From Symsagittifera roscoffensis (taxonomy: Eukaryota > Xenacoelomorpha > Acoela > Convolutidae): DNA of 64,000 nucleotides. Positions 21,635 through 32,714 of this stretch are shown here, in pieces. How positions within the stretch are numbered: position 1 is the stretch's first letter; every line of letters begins with the position of its first letter. The notes beneath the pieces are model-generated. The model was given only the letters and a program-made list of their open reading frames with translations, had not been told where the DNA came from and searched no databases. The stretch lies in contig NC_087063.1 of assembly GCF_963678635.1 (NCBI RefSeq), positions 36,246,540 to 36,310,539 on the forward strand, written 5' to 3'. The translations under genes and the position numbers were made by a program.

Positions 21635-21990
21635 TTTGGTTGAAGGACAGAAAGTTATTTTTCCGATGCAAATCACGACATTTATCATTTTATTTCTCCG
21701 GGAAACCAGCATTTAAAGCCTAGTCTAATTGACAATTTTTCTGTATTTTTACTGAATTATATGGCGGTATAACTAAGTTTGTACAAGAATAAGCGTTTTG
21801 AAAAAAGCTGGCGAATAGTATCAGATCAAGACGGAGGATGTAAATTGATAAAATTCCGCCAGCCTTTCGCTCAGAAATTTATACAACACTGCTCATATCA
21901 GGGCGAAGCCCCGAATGTTCAGACTGCCTTTCAATGTCTATGGAGCAGTAACAACAACAAAAATTGATTGTAAAAAAAAATAAAACGAAC
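21635..21990 (+). repeat. Dispersed repeat family, copy left of the LINE
   Basis: About 340 bp that closely match 26495-26840. Shared blocks include TTGAAGGACA, CCAGCATTTAAAGCCTAG, TGACAATTTTTCTGTATTTT, AAAAAAGCTGGCGAATAGTA, TTCCGCCAGCCTTTCGCTCA, GGGCGAAGCCCCGAATGTTC and CTATGGAGCAGTAACAACAA. The two copies lie in direct orientation on either side of the LINE. They look like LTRs at first sight, but the element between them is a non-LTR type. Confidence 0.8.
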
Positions 21991-22043
21991 AATCACAAAC
22001 GCTGGCAATTATTATCAGAACAAGACGGAGGATGTGTGTGTGT

Positions 22044-23632
22044 GTGTTTGGCTATTGCCCGCTAGCGAACGTACCGTTATCGGCGGAGCCGACATCTAAA
22101 TCAAGTTTTGTCGGTGCATTGCACCCTGTCTTCAGGTGTTTATTTAGGGCTGCTCTGTGCGCATAACAGTATCCACAGGTTGGGCATTTGTGTCCGTCGT
22201 TTGAAGTGTGCTTTTATATGGAGAGTTAATCCACTGTTTTTCTTGAATGTTCTTCCACAAAATTTGCAGGTTTTGGGTTTTGTGCATCGCTGATGGTGTA
22301 TTTTTGCCCTTTGTTTTGTCTTGGAAACAATCTCAGTTTGCGCAGGTTAAGCTGACCGCTGGCTCTGGTAGTTTTTCCGTAACTTGAAGCTCTTGAAGTT
22401 GCGTTGGTTGTGTGGTTTGGGTTTTGCCGTTAGCGTCGGTTGGCGGCGCTTGTCATCTGGTTTTTGTCCGCGTCTTGATGAGGGGTGTTTGTTCAGGCTC
22501 GTTTCTTTCATCGCTGGTTTCCCGCACCATGTACTGCATTTATGTGCCTTCTGCGCCCTGAGAGGGTACTGTAGGGAGTGCCGCATATCCGACATTGGAA
22601 GCCCTTGGGCCCAGTTACCCTAATCATACCCTTTTCTTCCTCTTGGGGTGTCTTCTGTGTGGCTTTATTGTTAGAGTTCGTGATGTCTGGAGCACCGGAG
22701 GAAACCTTACAGTAACCGCTCATGTGGATTCTCACACCGGCAGAGTTTCTTAGAACTCGATTACAGTTCGGATATTGTCTGTCGAGGTCTTCCTGTGTCA
22801 GGGTGGTGGTCATGGTGTCGAGTGTTCCTTTACAGTGTCGATTGAGGTGGATTTTCACGCCAGCATTATTTTTCAGCAATCGTTTTCAGTTAGGACATTG
22901 TCTGTCGAAATCTCCCTTTGACAGGGTGGTGGGGAGCACGGTGTGGATTCTCTTCTTATGTCTATTGAGTTGTGTCACACTCTCAAATTGTTCTCCGCAA
23001 TCGCAGTGAATGCATCCGCCCTTGGTGTTTGCATCAGTTGAGAGGTGTTGTCGAGCATGTTTCCAGGTTTTCCGATTCTGTGCCTTGAGTGGCCAGTTCT
23101 TGTCGCTGATGCTTGGCATGATTCGCTTGGTAAAGTTTCATTTACCACTTCTTGGTAAAGTTTCATGATAGTTTTCTTGTGCCACGTCGTGTTTTCAGTT
23201 CTTGTCTGTTTTTGACCAGACCAAAGATGCATTTGAAAGCAGCTCTACCATGCTTAATTTTGCGATGTGGCCCCTGAGTCCTGCTATTATTGTTTTGCAG
23301 GTCGGCCGGATATCGGGGACACTGAACTCTTCCAGCAGATTGTGTTGTCTAGCATGAAATCTTAAGTTCTTTATTGACTTCAGGCACCCGTAGCAGTATT
23401 TCTGCCTGTGAGCTAGTGATGGTCTTCGCCTCGGGACCGTAGAGAAGGGTGTTGCCGATGCATGTTGAACGGATTCTTCCCATTGTGGTGGACCACCGAC
23501 TGGATTTCCAGACCCCTCGTAGGCGACCGAATCCTGCTCCGGCTTTGGATATGCGCCCGCGGGTGTCAGTCCTTGCCCCATAGTTCTCCGTGTTCTGCTT
23601 TCATAATGTGCTACCCAGGTATGCGAGTTCAA
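22044..23632 (-). pseudogene. LINE C-terminal zinc-finger array remnant
   Basis: Reading the minus strand from 23632 down, at least six C2H2/CCHC-like fingers can be seen: YCYGCLKSIKNLRFHARQH, CDCGEQFESVTQLNRHKKR, a pair with N-AGVKIHLNRHC and NSAGVRIHMSGYC, FQCRICGTPYSTLSGRRRH, KTCKFCGRTFKKNSGLTLH and finally CPTCGYCYAHRAALNKHLK. The last finger is followed by a TAG near 22044 and the (CA)n tail. Most LINE clades end in one CCHC knuckle; an array of this length after the RT is uncommon. Frameshifts between fingers (about 23200, 22880, 22500) show decay. Confidence 0.75.
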
Positions 23633-23655
23633 TCACCTCCTTGATCTCCTTGCCT

Positions 23656-25310
23656 CTAATATTTAGAGCTTTGGGGGTTGTTCATTTCATCTAGGTGGCA
23701 GTGCATCAATTCAGTCCTCTGTAAGCTCACTTCGCCCCCTAAGTCATAATCGGTTTTGTCCAGTATTTCCGTTGTACGATGCAGGCCGATGAAGGTGCGT
23801 TCAAATGTGGCGTCGTCGTCAGCATTTTGTTCATTTGTTATTCGGGTCTCAGTCGCTGATTTCGGTGCTTTCGATTTGCTCCGCGGTCTTATTGCGAGAT
23901 CAGGTTTGTACTTAATGATTACTCCTCTGTTGTCGTCGCCGAGTTCTGTTTCACAGCAGTTTTTCCACAATCGCACGACGAACCAGAAGTAGAAGTTCCA
24001 AAGCAACGATGCCGCGCAGAGTCCTTGTCGCAAGTGACATTGGGAATCTGTCCCCGAGTTGACATTGGAACCTAACTCACCTCCAAAGCCGTCGTGGAAC
24101 GCCTTAATCATGGCGATAGCCTTCGCGGGAACGCCACAGCGGTGGAGCATCTCAAAGAAGAGAGCCCGGTCGCAGGAGTCGAAGGATTTCTTCAGGTCGA
24201 CGAAGAGAATGTAAGGCGCATCGCCCTGGTTCTCCTCAGGTGGGAATGTGCCTCCAAACTCCTCAATGAGCCGCCTGAAGACGATGATGCAGTCCATTGT
24301 TCCACGATTTTTGCGGAAGCCATATTGCTCCTCGCACCACAGTTGTTCTCCGGTATCCTGTAGTCTGTCGTTCAGGAGATGGCTTACAACTTTGGACATC
24401 ACTTCAATTAAAACAATTCCTCGCCAATAATCCATCTTATTAAAGTTTTCTCTTTATATAGGGCTTTAAGTATCGATTCGAGCCATTGGGCCGGTATTTC
24501 CACCGCGGAGTTCTAATCATCGTTCCACATCTCACTGATGTGTTTGTGGAGGATTTCGGCTACCAGTGGTATGTCCTTGATGCACTCCGTAGGAACGCCT
24601 GATAGGCCGCTGGCCTTGTTGTTCTTGAGTCTTTTCCTTGCTTTTGCTACCTCGCCTCTGGTCGGTGGGGACAAGTCAGCAACAGTAGTAGCGGTGAGTA
24701 GCTCTGCTAGGACGTTTTCCTTGATGGTTCTGGATATGTTTAGGATGTCTTTAAAATGCGTCGTCATCTTGCCGAACTCCAGTCCATCTTTCATCGGGAG
24801 GGTTCGAGATCTAACTCCTCTGTACGGTTAGTCCTTGGCGAGAGAGCGTATGGATATGTAGAGTGAGTGGCTATCTCCCTTATCTACCAATTCCTAGATT
24901 TCAGAAGTCTTTTCTTCCCACCATTCTTCCTCAATTCGCAGCACGCGTGCCCTCATCTCGTAGCATGCTCGTTGGTAGGCTTGTTTCCTTCCTGATGTTT
25001 TTTTTCGGTTATGTTCTCTGAGCGCCCGTTGCCTGAATTGCGATAGGTGTCTAATCTTTGTCTGTTTTTCAGACATCCATGTTCGTGTCTCCGGGTGTAC
25101 AAGTCCTATTTCCATTGTTTGGGACGATGTTTGGACGATGTTTGTCATTAAATGAATTGATAGCATTTCAGGCATGCTAGTCAGTTTTTCGGTGACAGCC
25201 GTTACATACATCTTCTTCGTTTCTTGGTCCTCGAGTGCGGCCACGATTATTTTCTCAGGCCTCTTCATTAGAGGTTCTTCAATTTTGGAGTCCTCTCGTT
25301 GGGAGCGCAT
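23656..25310 (-). pseudogene. LINE reverse transcriptase remnant
   Basis: Minus-strand frames 25310-24894 (linker, ends EEEWWEEKTSEI), 24794-24513 (LKNNKASGLSGVPTECIK, the usual RT finger motif) and 24435-23656 form one RT broken by indels. The last shows QYGFRKNRGTMDCI, then FVDLKKSFDSCDR (catalytic Asp of motif A), then QGLCAAS in place of the usual QGxxxSP. In motif C the text is NADDDATF, where F-A-D-D is expected. The domain order endonuclease-RT fits a non-LTR retrotransposon. The substitutions and stops show it is dead. Confidence 0.85.
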
Positions 25311-25329
25311 TTCTGTGCTCTGATGGGGT

Positions 25330-26130
25330 CGTCAGAGGCACTTTTATATTGGGCATTGCTGTTGTGTGAACGACATTTCTTGCATGCGCTTGTTTTACTA
25401 ACGACAAGTCTAGCACGCCCGATGTCTTCCATCGGGGTTGCAACCAGGTTGCTGTTTTTCGTAGGGTTGATCTCCAGAAATATTTGTTTATTCTTAACCC
25501 TCAGCGTGGCATAACAGGATCAGATGTTCCCCCATGTGGTTGCGGCGCGATTCATGAAGACCAAACTGTCCTAGAATGGGGGTTTGTTCTACGTAGTCCG
25601 CTTTTGAAGTCGCCACCTATCCATATGACTTGTTGGTCAGGGATATTTCAAAGAAGTTTGCTCAGCCCTTCATAGAACTTTTCGACGTTTCTTTCTGATG
25701 CCTTGGATGTAGGTGCATACGCGGAGAGGATGTGCCCTTCCTTGTCCTTTCCTGCAGCTTTGATGGTGATTTTTATTGCTCGCCCGATCTCATCGACTTC
25801 TACGCGACTGCCTGCTCACTCTCATGCCTCCGCTGCAGGAGGGGAGAGTAGGATGCCAACACCTCTTTGTTCCCTCCTTCCCTTTACAGCTGTGGTCGAT
25901 TAATTTCCAGTCGTCGCCAGGTTCCAGTATGCCGGTACCCTGAAGTCGTGTTTCACTGACCGCTAATGCATAGAAGTCACGCTCTGCTGTGCGGTGTTTT
26001 AGCCTTTGCAGCATTTTGGCTGTTTCTTCTTTCATGGACATCACTTTTGCATTTTCGAGGCGAATGTGTTTTCCTTCTGCAAAGACCGTAAAGCCCATTT
26101 GCGTCTCTTTCGGCGGGTTGAGTTTCACCG
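25330..26130 (-). pseudogene. LINE endonuclease-like domain remnant
   Basis: On the minus strand the segment 26128-25790 reads DFYALAVSETRLQGTG, then GDDWKLIDHSCKG. After a frameshift it continues RVEVDEIGRAIKITIK, HILSAYAPTSKASE and KFYEGLSKLL. This is the usual APE-like LINE endonuclease pattern: an E-T/S-R start, a G-V-G strand, a YAPT motif and a K-FY-L helix. The part that would contain the GDFNA motif (around 25600-25500) is disrupted. Frames change at least twice, so it cannot encode a working enzyme. Confidence 0.7.
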
Positions 26131-26458
26131 GCCGGTGAAAGACATGAGAAGGTTGATCGATCCGTTTCTGTCTGTTGCCGCGGTAGGGTTCAGGCGAGAG
26201 GGGTTGCCCCCCATGACTGGCATGGAATCCTGTTCTTCCACAGCCACGAGGGTGATGAGGTCGGAGAGGCGACTATTTGGGTGCATTGCCACCGTTCTCC
26301 AAGCCCTTGGCCGCCGCCTTCGTTTTCGCTGCCATCCAGGTGAACGACGGCGAAAAGTCCTGCGTGGTTGCCACCACTGCCAAGCGCGCCGCGTTGCGGA
26401 GGCAGCCCTCGCATTAAGGGTCTGGCTCAGGACAACAATAACTTTTGAATGAGGATGT

Positions 26459-27260
26459 AAGTTGACAGAATTCCGCCACCAACATTTTTTTTTTGGGTCT
26501 CTTTGATTGAAGGACAACAAATTGTTTTTCCAGTGCAAAATGCGACCTCTATCATATTACTTTTCCAGGAAACCAGCTTTTAAAGCCTAGCCTAATTGAC
26601 AACTTTTCTGTATTTTTACTGTCGGTATAACTAAGTTGCTACAAGAATAAGCGTTTGGAAAAAAGCTGGCGAATAGTATCAGATCAAGTCTGAGGTTCTA
26701 AATTGATAGAATTCTGCCAGCCTTTCGCTCAGAAACTTATACAAGACTGCTCGTATCAGGGCAAAGCCCCGAATGTTCCGACTGCTTTTCAATGTCTATG
26801 GAGCAGTAACAACAAGAAAAAATTAAATGTAATAAATTAAAACGAACTTTTTTTTAATGTGAGAATTTTTGTGAGAATTATCCCCCCACGCGCTATATAA
26901 TATACAAAGTGTAGATTTCGCTCCTAATGACAACAAATTAATTATGGCTCATAAGCTAAGCTTCCTTCAAACAATTTAGAACGATTTATACGACGGATTT
27001 TATGTCCGCTTACGCGTGAATAGCGCGAAATATATGGCGCGTTAATTGTCCCATATTGGCCAAATTGGCAAACTTTTAACCCAATAACTTAATAAAAATG
27101 ATCACAGGTAAAATATTCTTTCAATTTTAGGCTCAGGACAACAGTACTTTTTGAATGATATAAAAACATTGTCAAAATTGGCCAGTTAAAAAGTCGAAAA
27201 TTGTCTGAAGAAAAAAAGCAGCCCGAGCAAATAATCCGTTACTTTCGCTACGAAAGTCTG
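26459..27260 (+). repeat. Dispersed repeat family, copy right of the LINE
   Basis: 26459-26490 continues the copy interrupted by the LINE (AAGTTGACAGAATTCCGCC). 26495-26840 then matches 21635-21990. 26870-27260 matches the 15.7-kb copy: ACGCGTGAATAGCGCGAAAT, GCGTTAATTGTCCC, GATCACAGGTAAAA, GTCGAAAATTGTCTGAAGAA. This gives the fullest view of the family, about 750 bp. It has no open frame and an imperfect GGGCAAAGCCCC palindrome in the middle. Confidence 0.75.
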
Positions 27261-27741
27261 AACGAAAAAAAAATTTTTAACGATTTTAATTTTAGATCCT
27301 ACTCTGCTTTGTGTTGCGAGATCAAATATACGCTATATAGTTTTGGTGCTGGGGAATCCTGAACAGCCCCAATAATGGAATGTGCTCCGCTTTCCACAAA
27401 CAAAATTTTACGCTTTGTTCTCAACTCCTCACAATGTCTCCGGATTCCCCAAAACGCCATATTCCACCTGATTCTGCAACGTGGTCTGATTTCCTCAAAG
27501 TGTCCACATTTTTAAAAAGTTAAAAGTTGAAAATAATCCATTCATCATCAATAAACTTAATAACACTACGGTTGCAAACTCTGGCTGAGTAAAAATTCAA
27601 ATAGTCACTGAATTCAATTATAGCTCATCTCACCATGTTAATGAAATCAGCTGATGCTTTTTGAAGCATTCAATTCGCAAAACGTTCAGCCCATTTAATG
27701 ACCGAACATCGCTTAGTTTTTCAGCAATCTTAAATTCATAA

Positions 27742-28558
27742 GTTGAGCGGCTTTTGAGCGGTTTTTGAGCGGTTTATCAAAAAAAAAACGCTCAAAAACC
27801 GCGCAAGATTTGAGCGGTTTAACTAGAAAAACCGCTCAAAAAGCGTTCAAAAGCTCATTATGAAGCAAGATTTTGAGCGCAATCGTTTAAAAAAATTGCT
27901 CAAACCGCTCAAATCTTGCTTCAAATTAAGAACAGTCATCAAATACACAAAAACAATGAATTACAAACAGCAAATGTTACTTTAAAACTAGATGCCTAAA
28001 AAAATTTTGATAACAGACTCCGCTCAAAATAAAGCTCACATTTTTGTGATCTTTAGAGTTGATTTAATCATTACCCAGCAAAAAATTAGTCACGCCATTT
28101 GAAAAAAATCTTTGATGGATCAAAAAAGTGTGGATTGTTTTGCTTATCGAGAGGGGCGAGACAGTCAAAAAAACCCTTTTTGGTCAAAAATTGAAATGTA
28201 TCTATGCGGGGTCAAACCAACAGTCTTGACAGTTTGGAAATACCAAAATTTGGTCGCGACCGTCTGATCATAAAACCACAACCTCGACACGGGTAGCGTC
28301 ATATTGCCTTTATTAGTCCTTTTGATGGTTTTAATCTCTTTTTTTAGACCGTTAAAAAACCGCTCAAATCTTGCGTGAAAAACTTTCAAAAATCAAAAAC
28401 GCCGCAAAAAATGAGCGGCTTTAGAGCGGTTTTTAGAGCAATATTTGAGCAGTCTGAGCTGTTTTTCTTAAAAAATTAACAATCGTCCAGACTGCTCAAA
28501 TCTTGCTGGACAACCGCTCAAACCGTTCAAGTCTTGAGCGGTTTTTGAGCGGGATCTC
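27742..28558. repeat. GAGCGGTTTTTGAGCGG-rich repeat element
   Basis: Many copies of GAGCGGTTTTT and its complement crowd both ends (about 27742-27925 and 28350-28558), while the middle (~27930-28340) is ordinary AT-rich DNA. The pattern resembles subterminal transposase-binding repeats of a non-autonomous DNA transposon. Exact termini and a target duplication could not be fixed. Open frames inside (28165-28389, minus) are not considered genes. Confidence 0.6.
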
Positions 28559-28559
28559 C

Positions 28560-29583
28560 ACCCGGGAGCCAGATGTTGACCCCTAAATCCCTGTTGTGCG
28601 TTTGATGTCCTGTCTCTAGCTAGACCTAAATTTTCTAGTATGTAATGACAACATGTCGCTCTGAAGCAATGGTCACTGACATTTTCTCTATCGTTGAAAA
28701 CGTCAAGTCTGGTTTTTAGTTGTAATAAAAAAAGTTACGTGTTGCGGAGAATTTGATGGCACGGAAATGAATCCCATTATCTGTCTTTCGTGTTGGTATC
28801 AAAAAAATATATTGAAATTTCAGAAATAATTGCACTAGAAACTGAATTTCAAACACAAAGAAACATTTTCAGTTTTCATGTTGAAGGGCAAAGGGTCAAG
28901 CGAGTTGAAAAAATTTGCTGAATTCAAATTTGTCACATCGACTAGAAACGATTTTTTTAAAAAGAACAAATGTCTTGCGAATAAATTCTTTTGTTTTTTT
29001 TTCCAGATGATGTTACGCCGAGACATCTGTAGGAAGGCAAAACAGCGCCGCCTTTAAAACAAGCTTTTGATGTTTTTTTTTTAAAGCTCAAGGCTCTAGT
29101 TGGTAGTAAATTTTTGCCTACCGAATTTTTATAACAAAGCAAGACTGTATTCTTTTTTTTGACAAATTTAATCTATTGTACTAAAAGGTCTATTAACTTG
29201 AAACTAAAAAATGGGAAAAATTGAGACCAAAAATGGAAAAAAAGTTATTTTTTTCATCATCAGTATTTAAGTTTATTCATTCAGAAACTAAAACTGATTT
29301 TAAAAAACAACGTGTTTTGAGCTTATTGCGCTTGCAAATAGCAGGCTCTGTCAAATCAGAATAAATATTTCAATCTATTTACACAAATTGCTTGACACAA
29401 CTGCGGAATCATTTTGCATGCATTTTTGGTCAACATAAACAAATTGAGCATGTACCATCCGATGTCCCGTTTTATTGAAAACTTTAGTTTGCTGGCTGCA
29501 AACAAATTTCAGATTTTTTTTCAATTCGTTTTTGTTTTACAGTACTGGTTTTTGTCTATTCGGCGCAAGTGGTTTCAAATAAC
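28560..29583. other. AT-rich noncoding DNA
   Basis: No gene is seen. About 29320-29365 resembles the GCGATTAGCAAGCG module (GCGCTTGCAAATAGCAGGCT). The open frames at 28835-29142 and 29414-29626 are AT-rich without domains. Confidence 0.4.
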
Positions 29584-29589
29584 TTTATA

Positions 29590-30050
29590 TCGTGAGGCGA
29601 CAATTCGCAGCAGTTATAAATCGTGAGGCGACAATTCGCACCAGGCGTCAATTTGTAGCAAGCAACATTTAACTTCAATTTCTAATTGGGGGGATTATTA
29701 CACGATGCAAATTAAAGTTGTGAGGGGATTAAAATCCTGCGAGCAATCAAAATTTACAGTTTAGCACCAGTTTTGAATTAAATACCAAATTGAAATGAAT
29801 TAACAGTGAAGATGAGATTAATTGAACGTTATTAGCATCTACATCATATTTGTTTCATTTCTTTTGTTTCATTTTCATTTTGCAAATCATTATACTTACT
29901 GATCCCAATATGCCTTTAAGCTTTGTCACGAGCAAGCCAGAAAAACAGCAATTTGTCCACGATGGAGAAACTTTCAATTTAAACCGACACAACAAAGTAA
30001 ATGATAAATCCAGCTGGCGATGCGTGAAGAGACCTTGTGAAGCAATTTAA
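29590..30050 (+). pseudogene. MULE relic: terminal repeat and FLYWCH zinc-finger fragment
   Basis: Two copies of CGTGAGGCGACAATTCGCA near 29592 and 29624 match the terminus of the 184-bp MITE at 51.9 kb. Downstream, the frame starting at 29910 reads MPLSFVTSKPEKQQF, VHDGETFNLNRHN, then SSWRCVKRPCEAI and a stop at 30050. This is the first half of a FLYWCH domain (aromatic strand, W-R-C, next Cys). The second half, with the His pair, and the transposase are missing, as is any right-hand terminus. It is a truncated Mutator-like element. Confidence 0.6.
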
Positions 30051-30059
30051 ATTGAGAAC

Positions 30060-32626
30060 AATCTACGGCAATCTACGGGTGGTTGCTGGTGGAGGCGTGG
30101 GAAGAATATTTTTTCAGCTAAATTCATGATAACAAAGAATTATTTTTGGCTCAACGACCATTTTCTCATGTTTTTTAGCTGGTTAGAATGTTGATAATTT
30201 TTCCTTGACTATAGCCCTCCTCTAAAACATCGACTCCGAAAACTTTGAAGCACTGAAATTGAGACGAAAACCTTGTCAATCTGTAAAACTGTAAATGTTT
30301 TTTGATGTGGAATCATTTTGATCAGTTTATAGCTACTATAACAAAATTTATAAAATTAATTATTAAGTCTTAACATATTTTCAACCAAAGGGTTAGTCAA
30401 ACATTGTCAAAATCTTGCAGGGAGGAGAAACTATCAATTACATTCCAAAAATTGACACGCATACAGAAACGATAAATTATTTATTAACTCAAGAATTAAT
30501 TGCGTGTAGAACAAATTACGCATTGCATTATTTGCATTTTGTTTTGATTAAATTTTTGATATTAAATTTGGCAGGAAACTTAGCGAGAAAATGAAAAACA
30601 TCCTAAAAACGGCCAACAAACCAAAAAAAAGACTTTCCTGAGAATCAGAGCTTTTACTATAAAAATATTTGATCACAGCCGCTTATTCAGAAGCAGTTTA
30701 CACCAGCTGTTTTTGTTATTTCGATTGGACCCATAAACTCAGATTTGGGAGAATAGTTTTTGAGAAAACGAAAAAACTCGAAAATATGGGTCAAATATTC
30801 CTCCCACAGACTTTTTTGAAGCCTGTAGACCGTAGGGCAAAATAAAAAGAGACTAGGGGATTATGAAGGCACACAGGAGAGTAATTAGTCTTTCTATTGA
30901 TACCCATTTCATCCAAAACGTCTAAAAAAGCAAATATCCAATTCCATACTTTTTCTGAACACCTGCTTCATCAAACGGGAAATATAGGCAAATATGCCAG
31001 ATATTTAGTCATTAAAGCGGAACAGAACTAACGAAGGGGAAGCAAAGCCGACCTCCATAAAAATTTTAACAACATTAGAAAGCTGATAACCTAAACTATT
31101 TTGCAGAGTCACAGACAAAGCCTGAAACTTCCATCGACAACACTCGCACTTGCAAAATCAATAAACTTTCAAAAACCCATTGTTTCATTCTTACTTTTCT
31201 AAGCTAGCTTTGTGTCTAAAGTTTAAAAAAGTCAAAAAATCAATTATTTGTCACTTCCTGTTGCCATAATTTTTCGCTCAAAAAGGTTGAGCGTAATGCT
31301 GACTCAGGGGAGCTTAGTCCAACTCCAGCTATTTTCATTTTCAAAGAAATTTTAGGAATTTTTTTTGAGAAAAATTCTTAGAGAATTGTTTATACTGTTT
31401 TCGTTGGAAACTATTATCAAACATTCCTACTTTACTTTTTGTTTATTTTTTTAATCTTTGGCCTAGTAGAAAACAAGGTCCTCCCAATTTTTAGTGGTCG
31501 GAAGAATAACCAAACAGTGAATTGTGACATATCTTTGGTTAAAAATGAAACTGTGGTTCTTTAATAGCATTTGTTGCATGCACTTTAGAGCATGTAAAAA
31601 AATCTATTTAGAAAAAAGTGGGATTTTAAGCCCTGATATGATTATTTACAAAACGCTTTCTTTAGTTGGCTTGTTAGTTTTTTCAAAACTTCAATTGAAA
31701 ATTTATGCAATGGATTCCTACTCTTCTAATATTTGCTTACGAAGTTAGTTTTTTGTCTTAAAAATTGAGCGTAGCCACCTGCGCAAAAAAAATTACCGAA
31801 ACATTTTGTCGGTTGATTGTTCATGTTTTTCTGAAAGTAGTTTTCGAGAAACTCAAATAGTTGGTTTTTTTGAGGGTTTTCAATTTTGTCATAAATTTTT
31901 ATCTGAATTGATTATGCATGGATGGTTTGCACAACCCGTGATTTAGATTGAACCCAAGATCTCAGATTTGCTCGGCTTTTCTCGAACAAGTCTAAAAGAT
32001 TTAAAAACCGGTCAACAATCAAAATTGATTGTTCAGTGGGCCACTACTTTTTGTGTTAAAAGTTTTTTGGCGTAGCCGTTAACGGAAATCAGCTCCACAG
32101 TTTTTTTTCTTCGGCTTTAAACCTAAGTCTAAGATTTGCGAAGCTAGGTTTTGAGAAAAAAAAAGTTTCAAAAAACGGTCAAAAAACCAATTTTTTTGAC
32201 TATTTTTGGTGCAATTTGTTGTTTTAAAAAATATTAGCCGTGCCGTTGACTCGAAGGAACTTCCTATAACTCGTTATATCAACAGAACATAAAAACTTAG
32301 ATTTGAAATGACAATTTTTCGGAAATGAAAAACCAAAAAGTGAGTTTCATCTCAAAAGACGTTTTTCAAGACTGTAGACAGTGATTAAAAGTTGAAAAAA
32401 AAACCAGGGGCTTGAGCAGCAACCAAAAGAAAAAGCCGTCGTTCTATTGATATTCTTTTAAAATTATCCTTGTAATTATTTTTAGAAATTTAATTTATTG
32501 AAAAAAGTGAAAAACAAAATTCCATGACGTCTCATAAAATAAGGAAAAATATTAACCCAATCCCATACATTTCTATAAAACTTCTTTTTATTACAGCACA
32601 CTATTACCAGAATTCTTTTTTTTCAG
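30060..32626. other. Repeat-rich noncoding DNA with degenerate monomers
   Basis: Blocks of the ~166-bp monomer family appear near 30720-30800 and 31900-32410 (AATATTCCTCCCACAGACTT, AGTTTTTGAGAAAACGAAAA, GGCGTAGCCGTTAACG). A block at 31240-31315 (TTTGTCACTTCCTGTTGCCA) repeats at 32810-32887. A block at 31311-31441 repeats at 34154-34285. A block near 31990-32760 repeats at 37800-38570. The frame at 31524-31748 is AT-rich and unconvincing. Confidence 0.55.
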
Positions 32627-32714
32627 TTTCATACCAGCTGAAAACTTAAGGTCCAGCCCAGACTCGGAGCTCAAACCTAAAGGCTTGAAAGAGTCCGAAT
32701 TATCTCAATGCTGA
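32627..32714 (+). CDS. Candidate terminal exon of an unknown gene
   Basis: It is preceded by the strong acceptor TTCTTTTTTTTCAG and reads FIPAENLRSSPDSELKPKG, then LKESELSQC and TGA. A diverged copy at about 38441-38530 reads FIPTENTMSSPDLSLKPKG, then the same LKESELSQC and stop, with no indel. Most base changes are confined to the first half. The copy has lost its acceptor AG (TTTTCCAA instead of TTTTCAG). The exon has a higher GC content than the DNA around it. No partner exon was found, so it could also be a conserved island in a repeat. Confidence 0.35.

Larger units (their letters stand above)
22036..26450 (-). mobile_element. Decayed APE-type LINE with C-terminal zinc-finger array
   Basis: The GC-rich element runs on the minus strand. 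Its order is a basic N-terminal region (~26450-26150), an exonuclease/endonuclease-like domain (~26130-25330), a linker (25310-24894), reverse transcriptase (24794-23656) and a zinc-finger region (23632-22044). Its 3' end is a short (CA)n tail, seen as TG repeats at about 22034-22047. The 8-bp sequence GAGGATGT lies at 22028-22035 and again at 26451-26458, consistent with target duplication within an older repeat copy. Several frameshifts and stops break the frame, so it is inactive. The 5' edge is less certain, because GGCTCAGGACAACAATAACT at the right junction resembles text inside the host repeat (27130-27160). Confidence 0.8.

Noticed and set aside
21635-26840. LTR retrotransposon suggested by 340-bp direct repeats around an RT
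   Set aside because: The internal protein has an APE-like endonuclease and a non-LTR-type RT, with a (CA)n 3' tail. The direct repeats belong to a dispersed family found elsewhere without RT. A nested LINE insertion explains the layout.
27742-28558. CRISPR array from regular GAGCGG repeats
   Set aside because: The repeats are short, irregular, in both orientations and without spacers of constant length, and the DNA is from an animal genome.
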